Shown piece after piece: positions 6,421 through 15,327 of a stretch of 35,001 bases of DNA; positions within the stretch are counted from its first letter, which is position 1; each line of letters opens with the position of its first letter. Made by a program: the position numbers and the translations under genes. The stretch comes from Sphingomonas sp. 28-63-12 (lineage in GTDB: Bacteria > Pseudomonadota > Alphaproteobacteria > Sphingomonadales > Sphingomonadaceae). The notes beneath the pieces were generated by a model, which worked only from the letters and a program-made list of their open reading frames with translations, ran no database searches and was not told the DNA's origin. The DNA lies in contig NCGD01000027.1 in assembly GCA_002281535.1 (NCBI GenBank), positions 1 to 35,001 of the forward strand, given 5' to 3'.

Positions 6421-7707
6421 GTGATGCTCGACGCTTTTGGACTCCGCACGCTCGCCGCGATCGCCGTCATCATCGTTGCGGCCATCGCCATCGTCCTGCT
6501 CGAACAGGGCCTGCAAGGCGGGCTGATCGTCCTGGTCGGCGGCGTTGCCGCCGTGCTGGTGGCTGCCGGTGCCGGCGACGTCGCGCCCGAATCGGTGCCG
6601 ATCACCGAACCCGCCGACAACAAGGCCAGCCCGGTCAATATCGACGAAATGATCGAGGCGATCGTCGAGCCCATCCTGATCGTGGCCGAAGGCCGGGTGG
6701 CGCATGCCAATATGCCCGCCCGCGCGCTGCTCGGCGGGCATATCATCGGCGAGGATGTCCGGCTGGCGATTCGGCACCCCGCCGCCGCGGAACGGCTGAC
6801 CAACCTGCGTGCGACTTCGAACCGCCCGATCAACCTGGTCGGGCTTGGCACGCTCGATCAGCGCTGGGAAATGCGTGTCACGACGATGACCGATGGGCGG
6901 CGCGTGGTGCATCTGCTCGACCAGACCGGCAGCTATGCGGCCGAGCGCATGCGCGTCGATTTCGTTGCCAATGCCAGCCATGAACTGCGCACACCGCTCG
7001 CCTCGATCCTCGGATTCGTCGAAACATTGGGTGACGATAAGGCCGGCGGCGATGCCGAAGTCCGGGGGCGCTTCCTCAAAGTGATGTTCGACGAGGCGCG
7101 GCGCATGCAGCGGCTGGTCGAGGACCTCATCTCGCTCAGCCGGATCGAGGCCGAAAAATATCGCGTGCCGGCAAGCGCGATCGATTTGCGCCAGTTGATG
7201 GAGGAAGTGCATGCCGAGTTGGCCGATGCCCATGCCGCACGCGGCGAGGATCTGGTCACCGATATCGAGGCGAACGTGCCCGCCGTCGCTGGCGACCGCG
7301 CGCAATTGTCGCAGGTGCTCCACAATCTGATCGGCAATGCGATGAAATATGGCCGCCCCGGCACGCCGGTCGTGTCGCGGCTATGGGTGGATCAGACGGG
7401 CATGGTGCGAATCAGCGTCAGCGATGAGGGCGAAGGCATCGCCCCCGAACATCTGCCCCGCCTAACCGAGCGATTCTACCGCGTAGATGCCGGCCGCAGC
7501 CGGTCGCTGGGCGGCACGGGGCTTGGTCTGGCGATCGTCAAACATATCGTTGAACGCCATCGCGGCCGGCTGGATATCAGCAGCACCGTCGGCAAGGGCA
7601 CAATTGCCTCGATTCTGCTGCCGGCGGTGACGCCTCCGGCACCGCGCCCGGAGCCACTGTCATCAAACGGTAACTCTACTGTCACAGAGGCGAGCCGTTC
7701 GGGGTGA
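6421..7707 (+). CDS. phoR: Phosphate-regulon sensor histidine kinase PhoR
   Basis: The 428-residue protein has two closely spaced membrane segments (about residues 9-27 and 32-50), a PAS-like region (about 75-170), a HisKA domain with FVANASHELRTPL around His187, and a C-terminal ATPase domain with NLIGNAMKYG, DEGEGIAPEHLPRLTERFYRVD split across the N and G1/F boxes, and GGTGLGLAIVKH. PhoR autophosphorylates on the histidine and passes phosphate to PhoB; PstSCAB and PhoU keep it inactive when phosphate is plentiful. The direct proximity to pstS and the presence of phoB at the end of the same operon identify it. The start is GTG 6421 or ATG 6424; neither has a clear ribosome binding site. The last 50 bases also carry the PHO box for pstS. 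Confidence 0.92.
   Translation: MMLDAFGLRTLAAIAVIIVAAIAIVLLEQGLQGGLIVLVGGVAAVLVAAGAGDVAPESVPITEPADNKASPVNIDEMIEAIVEPILIVAEGRVAHANMPARALLGGHIIGEDVRLAIRHPAAAERLTNLRATSNRPINLVGLGTLDQRWEMRVTTMTDGRRVVHLLDQTGSYAAERMRVDFVANASHELRTPLASILGFVETLGDDKAGGDAEVRGRFLKVMFDEARRMQRLVEDLISLSRIEAEKYRVPASAIDLRQLMEEVHAELADAHAARGEDLVTDIEANVPAVAGDRAQLSQVLHNLIGNAMKYGRPGTPVVSRLWVDQTGMVRISVSDEGEGIAPEHLPRLTERFYRVDAGRSRSLGGTGLGLAIVKHIVERHRGRLDISSTVGKGTIASILLPAVTPPAPRPEPLSSNGNSTVTEASRSG
7657..7689 (+). promoter_or_regulatory. PHO box (three 11-bp repeats) upstream of pstS
   Basis: Three repeats spaced exactly 11 bp apart start at 7657 (CTGTCAT), 7668 (CGGTAAC) and 7679 (CTGTCAC). The first and third match the PhoB consensus half-site closely; the second is degenerate. 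The site lies in the coding end of phoR, 59 bp before the pstS ATG measured from the last base of the box. PhoB bound here should activate a promoter for pstSCAB-phoU-phoB independent of phoR. Confidence 0.8.
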
Positions 7708-7747
7708 TAGCGGCGCCGCGGGGAACATTCCTGCAAGGAGGGATTCG

Positions 7748-8797
7748 ATGCGACGTCATCTCGCGATTCTGGCGGTTACTGCGCTCACGCTGTCGGCGTG
7801 CAACGATCAGGCAAATGGCGGCGGCGCGGGCTCGCGCGATCAGATCAAGGCCGTGGGCTCGTCAACGGTCTACCCGTTCACGACGCTGGTGGCCGAACAG
7901 TTCGTCAACAAGAACCCCGGCATGAAGGCCCCGGTCGTCGAATCAACCGGCACGGGCGCGGGCATGAAGCTGTTCTGCGCGGGTGTTGGCGCCCAGCACC
8001 CCGATATCGTCGACGCATCGCGCCGCATGAAGCTTTCCGAATTCAAGACCTGCTCAGACAATGGCGCCGACCGGATCATGGAAATCCAGGTCGGCCTTGA
8101 CGGCATTGCCTTTGCCGAAGCCAATAATGGCCCGAAACTGGCGCTGACCCCGGTGGATATCTATCTGGCGCTCGCCGCCAATCCCAAGGGACAGCCCAAC
8201 AGCGCCAAGACCTGGAAAGACGTCAATCCCGGGCTGCCCGCCGTGCCCATCCAGGTCTATGGCCCGCCATCGACCAGCGGTACCCGCGATGCGCTTGCCG
8301 AGCTGATCCTGGCCCGTGGCTGCGCGGCGATCTATCCCGACAGCATCGCCATGAAGGACAAAAAGCCCGACGAGTACGCCAATGCCTGCACCCGCATTCG
8401 CGACGACGGGCCCTATGTCGATGCCGGTGAGAACGACAATCTGATCGTCCAGAAGCTGCAATCGAACCCCAATGCCGTCGGCATTTTCGGCTATAGCTAT
8501 CTTGAAGAGAATAAGGACAAGCTCATTGGCGTGCCAATCAGCGGCATTGTCCCCACCTATGAGACGATCACCGCCGGCACCTATCCCGGGTCACGCCCTT
8601 TGTTCATCTATGTGAAAAAGGCACATCTCACGGCCATTCCGGGCCTGCCGCAGTTCCTTGACGCCTATGCCGGCGCCTGGGGGCCAGACGGTCCGCTCGT
8701 CAAGCGCGGGCTGATCGCAGCACCGCAATCGGTGCGCGATGCATCGGCAGCAATCATCAAGAATGGCACCACGCTGGACGGCCGCGTCCTTAACTGA
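7748..8797 (+). CDS. pstS: Phosphate ABC transporter, substrate-binding lipoprotein PstS
   Basis: The 349-residue protein has a lipoprotein signal with lipobox LSAC at about residues 15-18, so it is probably anchored by a lipid in the periplasm. The mature part shows the PstS fold and ligand motifs: IKAVGSSTVYPFTT near residue 32, a VESTGTGAGMKLFCAG segment, and GPPSTSGTRDALAEL around residue 175, which bind the phosphate oxyanion. It captures periplasmic phosphate and delivers it to PstC/PstA. The ATG is preceded by a strong AAGGAGGG ribosome binding site (about 7735-7742), by far the best of the operon, in keeping with the high amount of binding protein needed. A PHO box lies just upstream. 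Confidence 0.95.
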   Translation: MRRHLAILAVTALTLSACNDQANGGGAGSRDQIKAVGSSTVYPFTTLVAEQFVNKNPGMKAPVVESTGTGAGMKLFCAGVGAQHPDIVDASRRMKLSEFKTCSDNGADRIMEIQVGLDGIAFAEANNGPKLALTPVDIYLALAANPKGQPNSAKTWKDVNPGLPAVPIQVYGPPSTSGTRDALAELILARGCAAIYPDSIAMKDKKPDEYANACTRIRDDGPYVDAGENDNLIVQKLQSNPNAVGIFGYSYLEENKDKLIGVPISGIVPTYETITAGTYPGSRPLFIYVKKAHLTAIPGLPQFLDAYAGAWGPDGPLVKRGLIAAPQSVRDASAAIIKNGTTLDGRVLN

Positions 8798-8807
8798 CCC
8801 ACCACGC

Positions 8808-8833
8808 GGGATGGCGGCAGCCGCCGCCATCCC
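8808..8833 (+). promoter_or_regulatory. 11-bp stem hairpin between pstS and pstC
   Basis: GGGATGGCGGC (8808-8818) and GCCGCCATCCC (8823-8833) form a perfect 11-bp stem with an AGCC tetraloop, starting 10 bases after the pstS stop. The T-run after it is poor (GGCCTTTCCCC), so it would be a weak terminator or an RNA-stabilising structure that leaves more pstS than pstCAB message. Confidence 0.6.
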
Positions 8834-8864
8834 GGCCTTTCCCCAGAATTGAAGAACACCAGCC

Positions 8865-10241
8865 TTGCCCACCTCGCTGCTCCTTTTTCTCATCGCCGGT
8901 CTGGGACTGATCGGCTGGCTGACGGCCCGTGTCCGCGCGGTCGGCTTCCGCCGCGGGACCAACCGCCGGTTCAGCTCGCTGCCGTCGCACCATGGCACCT
9001 ATGTAGCGATGTGGATGGTTATTCCGGCGCTGATCTTCGTGACCGCCTGGCTTGTCGTCACCCCGGCGATGGTCACCAACGCCGTACTGGAAACACCGGC
9101 GGCCGCCCAGCTGCCGCCGCAAGGCTTCGAACGCGCCGCCGTGCTCACCGAAGCGCGCTCGATCGCCGAGGGGCATAGTTTCGGCAGCGGCAACCCGCTC
9201 GCGCAAACCCTGTCGCCCGCTTATGCCAGCGCACAGCGCCGCTATAACTGGACCGGATCGACGCTCGCGCTGCTGCTGGCGCTGTCCTGCGGGGCCTATG
9301 CCTATATCCGGGTAAAACCCGATTTTCGGGCGCGCACCCGGATCGAGCGCGTCGTGATGCTGTTGCTGCTGACCGCGTCGCTGATCGCAATCCTCACCAC
9401 CGCCGGGATCGTCGGATCGCTGTTGTTCGAATCATGGCGCTTCTTCCAGATGGTGCCGATCCTTGATTTCCTGACCGGTACGCATTGGAGCCCGCAGGTG
9501 ATCGATGCGCGCGATCCCGGCGCGTCGCTGGGCGCGGTGCCGCTGTTCTGGGGCACCTTCTTCATCGGCGCGGTGATTGCCATGATCGTCGCCATCCCCT
9601 TTGGCCTGATGAGCGCGATCTATCTGACGCAATATGCCGCCCCCCGGGTGCGGCGCTGGATGAAGCCGATCCTGGAGGTGCTCGCGGGCGTGCCGACCGT
9701 CGTCTATGGCTATTTCGCCGCGCTCACCGTTGCACCGGCGGTGCGCGATCTGGCGGTGTCGGCGGGCATCAGCTCGGCCAGTTCCGAAAGCGCGCTCGCG
9801 GCCGGGCTGGTGATGGGGGTAATGATCATCCCGTTCGTGTCATCAATGGCCGATGATTCGATCGCCGCCGTGCCGGCGGCGATGCGCGACGGATCGCTGG
9901 CCATGGGCGCGACCGCGTCGGAAACCATCCGCCGCGTCCTGCTGCCTGCTGCGCTGCCCGGCGTCGTCGGCGGGGTGCTGCTCGCGATCAGCCGCGCGAT
10001 CGGCGAGACGATGATCGTGGTGATGGCCGCGTCCGGCATCGCGACTCTGACGCTCAATCCCTTGTCGAGCGCGACCACGGTGACCAAGCAGATCGTCGAT
10101 CTGCTGACCGGCGAAGCGGAGTTTGACAGCCCCAAGACGCTGGCCGCCTTTGCGCTGGGCCTCACGCTGTTCGTCGTCACCCTGCTGCTCAACATCGTCG
10201 CGCTGACGGTCGTCAAACGCTACCGGGAAGCTTATGAATAA
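8865..10241 (+). CDS. pstC: Phosphate ABC transporter permease PstC
   Basis: The 458-residue protein ends in a classic PstC permease domain with six membrane segments and the ABC-interaction loop (DGSLAMGATASETIRRVLLPAALPG, here at about residues 343-367). It is longer than the roughly 320-residue enterobacterial PstC because of an N-terminal extension with additional membrane segments (about 3-20, 48-65 and 128-142) and a periplasmic-type loop, as seen in other alphaproteobacterial homologues. Together with PstA it forms the phosphate channel. Its start is TTG at 8865, without a good ribosome binding site, so expression should be low relative to pstS. It overlaps pstA by eight bases. Confidence 0.92.
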   Translation: MPTSLLLFLIAGLGLIGWLTARVRAVGFRRGTNRRFSSLPSHHGTYVAMWMVIPALIFVTAWLVVTPAMVTNAVLETPAAAQLPPQGFERAAVLTEARSIAEGHSFGSGNPLAQTLSPAYASAQRRYNWTGSTLALLLALSCGAYAYIRVKPDFRARTRIERVVMLLLLTASLIAILTTAGIVGSLLFESWRFFQMVPILDFLTGTHWSPQVIDARDPGASLGAVPLFWGTFFIGAVIAMIVAIPFGLMSAIYLTQYAAPRVRRWMKPILEVLAGVPTVVYGYFAALTVAPAVRDLAVSAGISSASSESALAAGLVMGVMIIPFVSSMADDSIAAVPAAMRDGSLAMGATASETIRRVLLPAALPGVVGGVLLAISRAIGETMIVVMAASGIATLTLNPLSSATTVTKQIVDLLTGEAEFDSPKTLAAFALGLTLFVVTLLLNIVALTVVKRYREAYE

Positions 10242-11529
10242 GATGGTTTCCGCCCCCGGCCAGCCCGCCGCCAGCCCGCCCGAGCGCGCGCCAACCGACT
10301 GGCGGGAGCCGGCAATGCAGCGCCGCATCCGCCGGCGCTATGCCGCCGAGCGCCGCTTCCGCTTGTTCGGGCTGGGCGCGGTCGTGATGTCAGCGGGATT
10401 TCTGGTTTTCCTGCTGGCGACGATGCTGATCAACGGCGCGCAGGGCTTCACCCAGACCGAAATCACCCTGCCGATCGATTTTCCGCGCGCCGGGCTGACG
10501 CTGGATGCCGATCGGCTGAAAGGCGAAGGCGCCGATCTGGCGCTCGCCGGTGCCGGCCTGGCCGAAGCAACATCGCGCGCGGCGGTGATCGCCTTTGGAC
10601 CGGGCGGCGATTCGCTGCTGTCCGACGGGGCGTGGCTGCGGGTGCGCGATCAGGTCAAAGCCAATCCGGCGTTGCTGCAGGGCCACGCGCTGGTCCACGT
10701 TCCTGCCGCGACCGATCTTGACATCGCTGCCAAAGGCAGGGGCACCCCGGACGCAGAAGCAGCGGTCGCCACATTGCGGCGGGAGGGCAAGCTGCACACG
10801 GTGTTTAACTGGCCGTTCCTGACCGAATCCGATTCGACCGATCCCACCATTGTCGGCATCTGGGGCGCGCTCAAGGGATCGATCTTCACGATGCTGGTGA
10901 CGCTGGCGCTGGCATTTCCGGTCGGCGTGCTGTCCGCCCTTTATCTTGAGGAATATGCCCCCCGGAACCGCTGGACCGACCTGATCGAGGTATCGATCAA
11001 CAATCTGGCCGCGGTGCCATCGATCATCTTTGGGCTGCTCGGGCTGGCGGTGTTCCTCAATACGTTCCACCTGCCGCGATCGGCATCGCTGGTCGGCGGG
11101 CTGACGCTGGCGCTGATGACCATGCCGGTGATCGTAATCGCCGGGCGCAACGCCATCAAATCGGTGCCGCCCTCGATCCGCGACGCTGCGCTGGGCGTCG
11201 GCGCCAGCCCCATCCAGGTCGTCTTTCACCACGTCTTGCCGCTGGCCTTGCCCGGCATCCTGACGGGCACGATCATCGGCATGGCCCGTGCGCTGGGCGA
11301 AACCGCGCCATTGCTGATGATCGGCATGCGCGCCTTCATCGCCACGCCGCCATCGCGGCTGACCGATCCGGCGACGGTGCTGCCGGTGCAGATCTTCCTG
11401 TGGTCCGACGAAGTCAGCCGGGGCTTCATCGAAAAGACCAGCGCGGCGATCATCGTGCTGCTCGTGTTCCTGCTCGCGATGAACGGCGTCGCCATCTATC
11501 TCCGCAACAAATTCGAGACACGCTGGTAA
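10234..11529 (+). CDS. pstA: Phosphate ABC transporter permease PstA
   Basis: The 431-residue protein has the PstA permease domain in its C-terminal 250 residues, including the ABC-contact loop [20 protein letters not shown] and the segment [13 protein letters not shown]. The N-terminal part has one membrane segment (about residues 46-68) followed by a soluble, probably periplasmic, domain of the DUF3333 kind that occurs in long alphaproteobacterial PstA proteins. It pairs with PstC to form the transmembrane path. The ATG at 10234 lies within the end of pstC, and its stop TAATG overlaps the pstB start by one base, so the three genes are translationally linked. Confidence 0.92.
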   Translation: MNKMVSAPGQPAASPPERAPTDWREPAMQRRIRRRYAAERRFRLFGLGAVVMSAGFLVFLLATMLINGAQGFTQTEITLPIDFPRAGLTLDADRLKGEGADLALAGAGLAEATSRAAVIAFGPGGDSLLSDGAWLRVRDQVKANPALLQGHALVHVPAATDLDIAAKGRGTPDAEAAVATLRREGKLHTVFNWPFLTESDSTDPTIVGIWGALKGSIFTMLVTLALAFPVGVLSALYLEEYAPRNRWTDLIEVSINNLAAVPSIIFGLLGLAVFLNTFHLPRSASLVGGLTLALMTMPVIVIAGRNAIKSVPPSIRDAALGVGASPIQVVFHHVLPLALPGILTGTIIGMARALGETAPLLMIGMRAFIATPPSRLTDPATVLPVQIFLWSDEVSRGFIEKTSAAIIVLLVFLLAMNGVAIYLRNKFETRW

Positions 11530-12314
11530 TGAACGCTCCCCCCCTGACGACCCCGCGCGCGCCCAAGATGACGGCGAAGCACGTGAATGTTTTTTATGGC
11601 GCCAAACAGGCGATCGACGATGTCTCGCTTGAGGTGGACAAAGATCATGTCACGTCGCTGATCGGCCCGTCTGGCTGCGGCAAATCGACCTTTCTGCGGA
11701 CGCTCAACCGGATGAACGACACGATCCCGATCGCGCGCGTGTCGGGCGACATCCGGCTGGATGGCGAGGATATCTATGCCGCCGACATGGACGTGGTGCA
11801 GCTGCGCGCGCGCGTTGGCATGGTGTTCCAGAAGCCCAATCCCTTTCCCAAATCCATCTACGAGAATGTCGCCTATGGCCCGCGCATCCACGGGCTGGCC
11901 TCCACCAAGGCGCAGCTCGATGCCGCCGTGGAGCAATCGCTGCGCCGCGCGGGCTTGTGGGACGAGGTCAAGGACCGGCTGACCGACAGCGGCACCGCAC
12001 TTTCCGGCGGCCAACAGCAGCGGCTGTGCATCGCGCGCGCCATCGCGGTTGATCCCGAAGTGATCCTGATGGACGAACCGTGCAGCGCGCTGGACCCGAT
12101 CGCGACCGCCAAGATCGAGGAGCTGATCCACGAGCTCAAGGGCCGCTATGCGATCGTCATCGTGACGCATAACATGCAGCAGGCCGCCCGGGTGTCGCAG
12201 CGGACGGCGTTTTTCCATCTCGGCACGCTCGTCGAATATGGCGCGACCTCGGACATCTTCACCAATCCGCGCCAGGAGCGGACCAAGGATTACATCACCG
12301 GCCGTTATGGCTGA
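11529..12314 (+). CDS. pstB: Phosphate ABC transporter ATP-binding protein PstB
   Basis: The 261-residue protein has every ABC ATPase motif: Walker [10 protein letters not shown] at 46-54, the Q-loop [20 protein letters not shown], the signature LSGGQQQRL, Walker [13 protein letters not shown], and the switch histidine in IVTHNMQQA. The long Walker-A-to-signature spacing and the [18 protein letters not shown] region are specific to PstB. It powers phosphate import through PstCA. I chose the ATG at 11529, which overlaps the TAA of pstA, over an upstream in-frame start at 11400 that would run inside pstA. Confidence 0.96.
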   Translation: MNAPPLTTPRAPKMTAKHVNVFYGAKQAIDDVSLEVDKDHVTSLIGPSGCGKSTFLRTLNRMNDTIPIARVSGDIRLDGEDIYAADMDVVQLRARVGMVFQKPNPFPKSIYENVAYGPRIHGLASTKAQLDAAVEQSLRRAGLWDEVKDRLTDSGTALSGGQQQRLCIARAIAVDPEVILMDEPCSALDPIATAKIEELIHELKGRYAIVIVTHNMQQAARVSQRTAFFHLGTLVEYGATSDIFTNPRQERTKDYITGRYG

Positions 12315-12337
12315 TTGCCACAAGATAGAGAAAAACA

Positions 12338-13024
12338 TTGGTTGATCATACAGTTAAGGCATTTGACGAGGACATCGGGGAATTGCGTGGGTTGATCGCG
12401 CAGATGGGCGGCCTTGCCGAACATGCGATTGTCGGCGCGATGACCGCGCTCAAACGCCACGACCTTGAAGGTGCCGAACTGATTGTCGCCGGCGACAAGC
12501 AGATCGATGCGATAGAGATGGAAGTCGAGCGGCTGGCGGTCCAGCTGATCGCGCTGCGGGCCCCGCTCGCCAATGATCTGCGCGAGGTTGTCGCTGCGCT
12601 GAAGATTGCCGGCGTGATCGAGCGGATCGGTGATTATGCCAAGAACATCGCCCGCCGCGTTTCGGCGATCGAGGATCATGGCGATATCGAACCACTGTCC
12701 GTGCTGCCCGCCATGGCCGGATTGGCCACGACGATGGTGCATAATGTGCTCGACGCCTATGCGGCGCGCGATGCCGAAGCCGCCATTCGGGTTTGCGAAA
12801 GCGACCGCGCGGTCGATGATTTCTACAACAGCCTGTTCCGCGTCCTGGTGACCTATATGATGGAAAATCCAGCCAGTATTGGCCAGGTCGCGCATCTGCT
12901 GTTCATTGCCAAGAACCTGGAACGCGTGGGCGACCACGCCACCAATATCGCCGAGATGGTCTATTACGCGGCCACCGGTGTCCACATGGGGGAGCGCGAA
13001 CGTGGCGCTGCCCCGATCCACTGA
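12338..13024 (+). CDS. phoU: Phosphate transport system regulator PhoU
   Basis: The 228-residue protein is a two-repeat helical PhoU: the repeats carry metal-binding motifs of the E-R-I-G-D-Y type (VIERIGDYAKNIA at about 88-100) and ERVGDHATNIAEMVYY near residue 193-208. PhoU bridges PstB and PhoR and blocks signalling when phosphate is plentiful. The start is TTG at 12338; the only upstream purine-rich sequence is GATAGAG. It lies 23 bp after pstB and 25 bp before phoB, all in one transcription unit. Confidence 0.94.
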   Translation: MVDHTVKAFDEDIGELRGLIAQMGGLAEHAIVGAMTALKRHDLEGAELIVAGDKQIDAIEMEVERLAVQLIALRAPLANDLREVVAALKIAGVIERIGDYAKNIARRVSAIEDHGDIEPLSVLPAMAGLATTMVHNVLDAYAARDAEAAIRVCESDRAVDDFYNSLFRVLVTYMMENPASIGQVAHLLFIAKNLERVGDHATNIAEMVYYAATGVHMGERERGAAPIH

Positions 13025-13049
13025 CCCGATCCACTGACGGAGACTGACA

Positions 13050-13742
13050 ATGGCCCGCGCCAAGATGCTGCTCGTGGAAGATGATGCTGCCCTCGCCGAA
13101 TTGCTGATCTGGCATTTCAAGCGCGAGGATTTCGAAGTGCAGCAAACCCCCGATGGCGAAGAAGCCCTGCTGCTCGCCAAGGAAGCCACCCCTGATATCG
13201 TTCTGCTCGACTGGATGGTCGAAGGCCTGTCGGGGATCGAAGTGTGCCGCCGGCTCCGCCGCATGCCGGAAACCGCCAACGTCCCGATCATCATGCTCAC
13301 CGCGCGCGGCGAGGAAGAGGATCGCGTGCGCGGGCTGGAAACCGGGGCCGACGATTATGTCACCAAGCCGTTTTCGCCGCGCGAACTGGTTGCCCGGGTT
13401 GGCGCGGTGCTGCGCCGCGTGCGGCCTGCACTCGCCGGTGAGCAGCTAACCTATGCCGATATCGAAATGGACACCGTCGGCCACAAGGTCCGTCGTTCGG
13501 GTGAGGTCATCCCCCTCGGCCCGACCGAATTCCGGCTGCTGAAGCATTTCCTCGAACATCCCGGCTGGGTGTTCTCGCGCGAACGGCTGCTTGACGCGGT
13601 GTGGGGGCATGATTCGGACATCGAGAGCCGCACCGTCGACGTCCATATTCGCCGGCTGCGCAAGGCGATCAACAATGGCGACCGGCCGGACATCATCCGT
13701 ACCGTCCGCTCGGCAGGCTATGCGCTCGATTCGGGCAATTAG
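13050..13742 (+). CDS. phoB: Phosphate regulon response regulator PhoB
   Basis: The 230-residue OmpR-type regulator has a receiver domain (acidic pocket E10/D11/D12, phospho-acceptor Asp54 in VLLDWM, switch Thr in MLTARG, Lys in TKPFSPREL) and a winged-helix DNA-binding domain (about 130-228) ending in the SRTVDVHIRRLRKAI recognition segment and IRTVRSAGYAL. PhoB receives phosphate from PhoR and binds PHO boxes such as the one at 7657. Its place as last gene of the phoR-pst operon is typical of alphaproteobacteria. The ATG follows a GGAGACTGACA ribosome binding site. Confidence 0.95.
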   Translation: MARAKMLLVEDDAALAELLIWHFKREDFEVQQTPDGEEALLLAKEATPDIVLLDWMVEGLSGIEVCRRLRRMPETANVPIIMLTARGEEEDRVRGLETGADDYVTKPFSPRELVARVGAVLRRVRPALAGEQLTYADIEMDTVGHKVRRSGEVIPLGPTEFRLLKHFLEHPGWVFSRERLLDAVWGHDSDIESRTVDVHIRRLRKAINNGDRPDIIRTVRSAGYALDSGN

Positions 13743-13769
13743 AGTCGATTTCAAATGGGATGAGGCTCA

Positions 13770-13850
13770 CCTTACCCCAGCGAAAGCTGGGGTTCAGGGC
13801 CGCAGAGCATGGCGTATCGGGCCCTGGACTTGCGCGTTCGCGGGAGAAAA
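13770..13850. repeat. Degenerate sphingomonad-type interspersed hairpin repeat
   Basis: ACCCCAGC-GAAA-GCTGGGGT at 13774-13793 is a perfect 8-bp stem with a GAAA tetraloop. It is followed at once by CAGGGCC (13795-13801) and its inverse GGCCCTG (13820-13826), a second stem. Two stacked hairpins with this sequence are typical of the repetitive extragenic elements I know from sphingomonad genomes. It lies after phoB and has no T-run, so it could help end the transcript but is not a classical terminator. Confidence 0.6.
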
Positions 13851-13963
13851 ATGCTGTCCAAAGGATAGCAGCACCGGCTGCAAGGTGGGAGCCTAATCGC
13901 GCGCCTTGCGTTTGGGCAGGGTGCGGCTTCGGCTGCACCCGACCCTTCGCCAGGAGAGACGAC

Positions 13964-14260
13964 ATGAAACGCACATTCATCCTTACCGGCTTGGCTTTGA
14001 TGGCCAGCCCTGCCTTCGCCCAAACAGCACCGGCGCCCACGACAATCCCCGATACCGCGCTGTCGACCGAAACCACGCCATCGACCGGCCCACGGTCGCT
14101 CGAAGCGGATTTGCCGAGCAACACGGCCACGCCGCAAGCGGCAATGCCGGCACCCGCGCTCGACCATTATCCGATCTGCAAGGCCGGCGAGTTTGATCAT
14201 TGCATGGAGCCGGGCAACGGCCCCGCCAAGAAGCATCGCTGGGCCAAGCACCCGCGCTGA
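13964..14260 (+). CDS. Small secreted protein, 98 aa, unknown function
   Basis: The start is the ATG at 13964, nine bases after AGGAGAG, not the earlier in-frame codon at 13760 that runs through a repeat. The product has a signal peptide (MKRTFILTGLALMASPAFAQ, cleaved after residue 20), then a proline/threonine/alanine-rich linker to about residue 65. The tail has two cysteines and a basic end (CKAGEFDHCMEPGNGPAKKHRW). I do not recognise the family; it is a periplasmic or outer-surface small protein. A long hairpin at 14278-14309 probably marks the end of its transcript. Confidence 0.65.
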   Translation: MKRTFILTGLALMASPAFAQTAPAPTTIPDTALSTETTPSTGPRSLEADLPSNTATPQAAMPAPALDHYPICKAGEFDHCMEPGNGPAKKHRWAKHPR

Positions 14261-14277
14261 CCGGCCGATCTGACGCA

Positions 14278-14309
14278 CAAGCGGGGCCGTCGCGCCACGG
14301 TCCCGCTTG
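14278..14309 (+). terminator. 13-bp hairpin without T-run (possible terminator)
   Basis: CAAGCGGGGCCGT (14278-14290) pairs with ACGGTCCCGCTTG (14297-14309), a 13-bp stem with one G-U pair and a six-base loop. It starts 17 bp after the stop of the small secreted protein. No T-run follows, so termination would be inefficient or Rho-aided. Confidence 0.45.
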
Positions 14310-14365
14310 CGCCGCGCGGTCAATCGAATAGGAAGCGCTCCATCGAACATTTGAGGAAGAGCGCC

Positions 14366-15265
14366 ATGACCATCAGTTTTGAAAATCGCGTTGCCATCGT
14401 CACCGGTGCCGGTGGCGGGCTTGGTCGGGCCTATGCGCTCGAACTCGCGCGGCGCGGGGCCAAGGTGGTGGTCAACGATCTCGGTGGTGCGCGCGACGGC
14501 ACCGGCCATTCCGATGCCGCGCTGAAGGTCGTCGAGGAAATCGAGGCGGCGGGCGGCACCGCGATGTCGAACGGCGGCAGCGTCACCGAATATGATCAGA
14601 TGGTTGCGATGGTTGAAGCCGCCAAGGCGAAATGGGGATCGGTCGATGTCCTGATCAACAATGCCGGCGTGCTGCGCGACAAGAGCTTCGCCAAGATGGA
14701 ACCAGCCGATTTCAAATTCGTCGTCGATGTTCACCTGAACGGTTCGGCCAACTGCACCAAGGCAGTGTGGGAGACGATGCGGACGCAGAATTATGGCCGC
14801 ATCCTGATGACGGCGTCGTCGACCGGGCTTTACGGCAATTTCGGCCAGGCCAATTACGGTGCGGCCAAGCTCGGCCTTGCCGGGCTGACCAAGACGCTGA
14901 CGATCGAGGGCGCCAAGAACAACATCAAGGTCAACACGATCGCGCCGACCGCCGGCACGCGCATGACCGAGGATCTGTTCCCGGCCGAAGCCTTTGCCGC
15001 CTTTGCCCCCGAAAAGGTTGCCCCGGCCGCGCTCTATCTCGTGTCGGAAGACGCGCCGACCAATGCGATCATCGGGGCGGGTGCCGGCGTGTTCCAGGCC
15101 GCTTTTGTCACGCTGACCCAGGGCAAGCTGCTGACCGGCGACGACCTGTCGCCAGAGGGCATTGCGGCGCATTGGGCGGAGATCACCGATCGCACCGGCG
15201 AAATGACCCCACAATCAGGCAGCGAGCAGTCGCTCAGCATTCTGAAAAAGCTTCAGGGCGGCTGA
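14366..15265 (+). CDS. Short-chain dehydrogenase, 3-hydroxyacyl-CoA dehydrogenase-like
   Basis: The 299-residue protein is a classical short-chain dehydrogenase: cofactor motif TGAGGGLG at 13-20, NNAG at 98-101, catalytic Ser151/152 and the Y164-x3-K168 pair. The run VVVNDLGGARDGTG at 34-47 and the C-terminal 60 residues resemble the dehydrogenase part of the peroxisomal multifunctional enzyme HSD17B4, which oxidises (3R)-hydroxyacyl-CoA. A role in fatty-acid or steroid-type beta-oxidation is therefore likely but not proven. The ATG at 14366 has GAGGAAGA upstream; an in-frame TTG at 14351 is less likely. Confidence 0.88.
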   Translation: MTISFENRVAIVTGAGGGLGRAYALELARRGAKVVVNDLGGARDGTGHSDAALKVVEEIEAAGGTAMSNGGSVTEYDQMVAMVEAAKAKWGSVDVLINNAGVLRDKSFAKMEPADFKFVVDVHLNGSANCTKAVWETMRTQNYGRILMTASSTGLYGNFGQANYGAAKLGLAGLTKTLTIEGAKNNIKVNTIAPTAGTRMTEDLFPAEAFAAFAPEKVAPAALYLVSEDAPTNAIIGAGAGVFQAAFVTLTQGKLLTGDDLSPEGIAAHWAEITDRTGEMTPQSGSEQSLSILKKLQGG

Positions 15266-15327
15266 TTAATCCCATTTATCGGTAGCGACCCGCCGGGCGC
15301 CGCCGTGCAACCGCAAGGAGGCAAGGC

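Noticed and set aside
13772-15214. 480-codon minus-strand frame opposite the short-chain dehydrogenase
   Set aside because: Composition is skewed and it spans the repeat, the secreted protein and the dehydrogenase, all of which have convincing genes on the plus strand.
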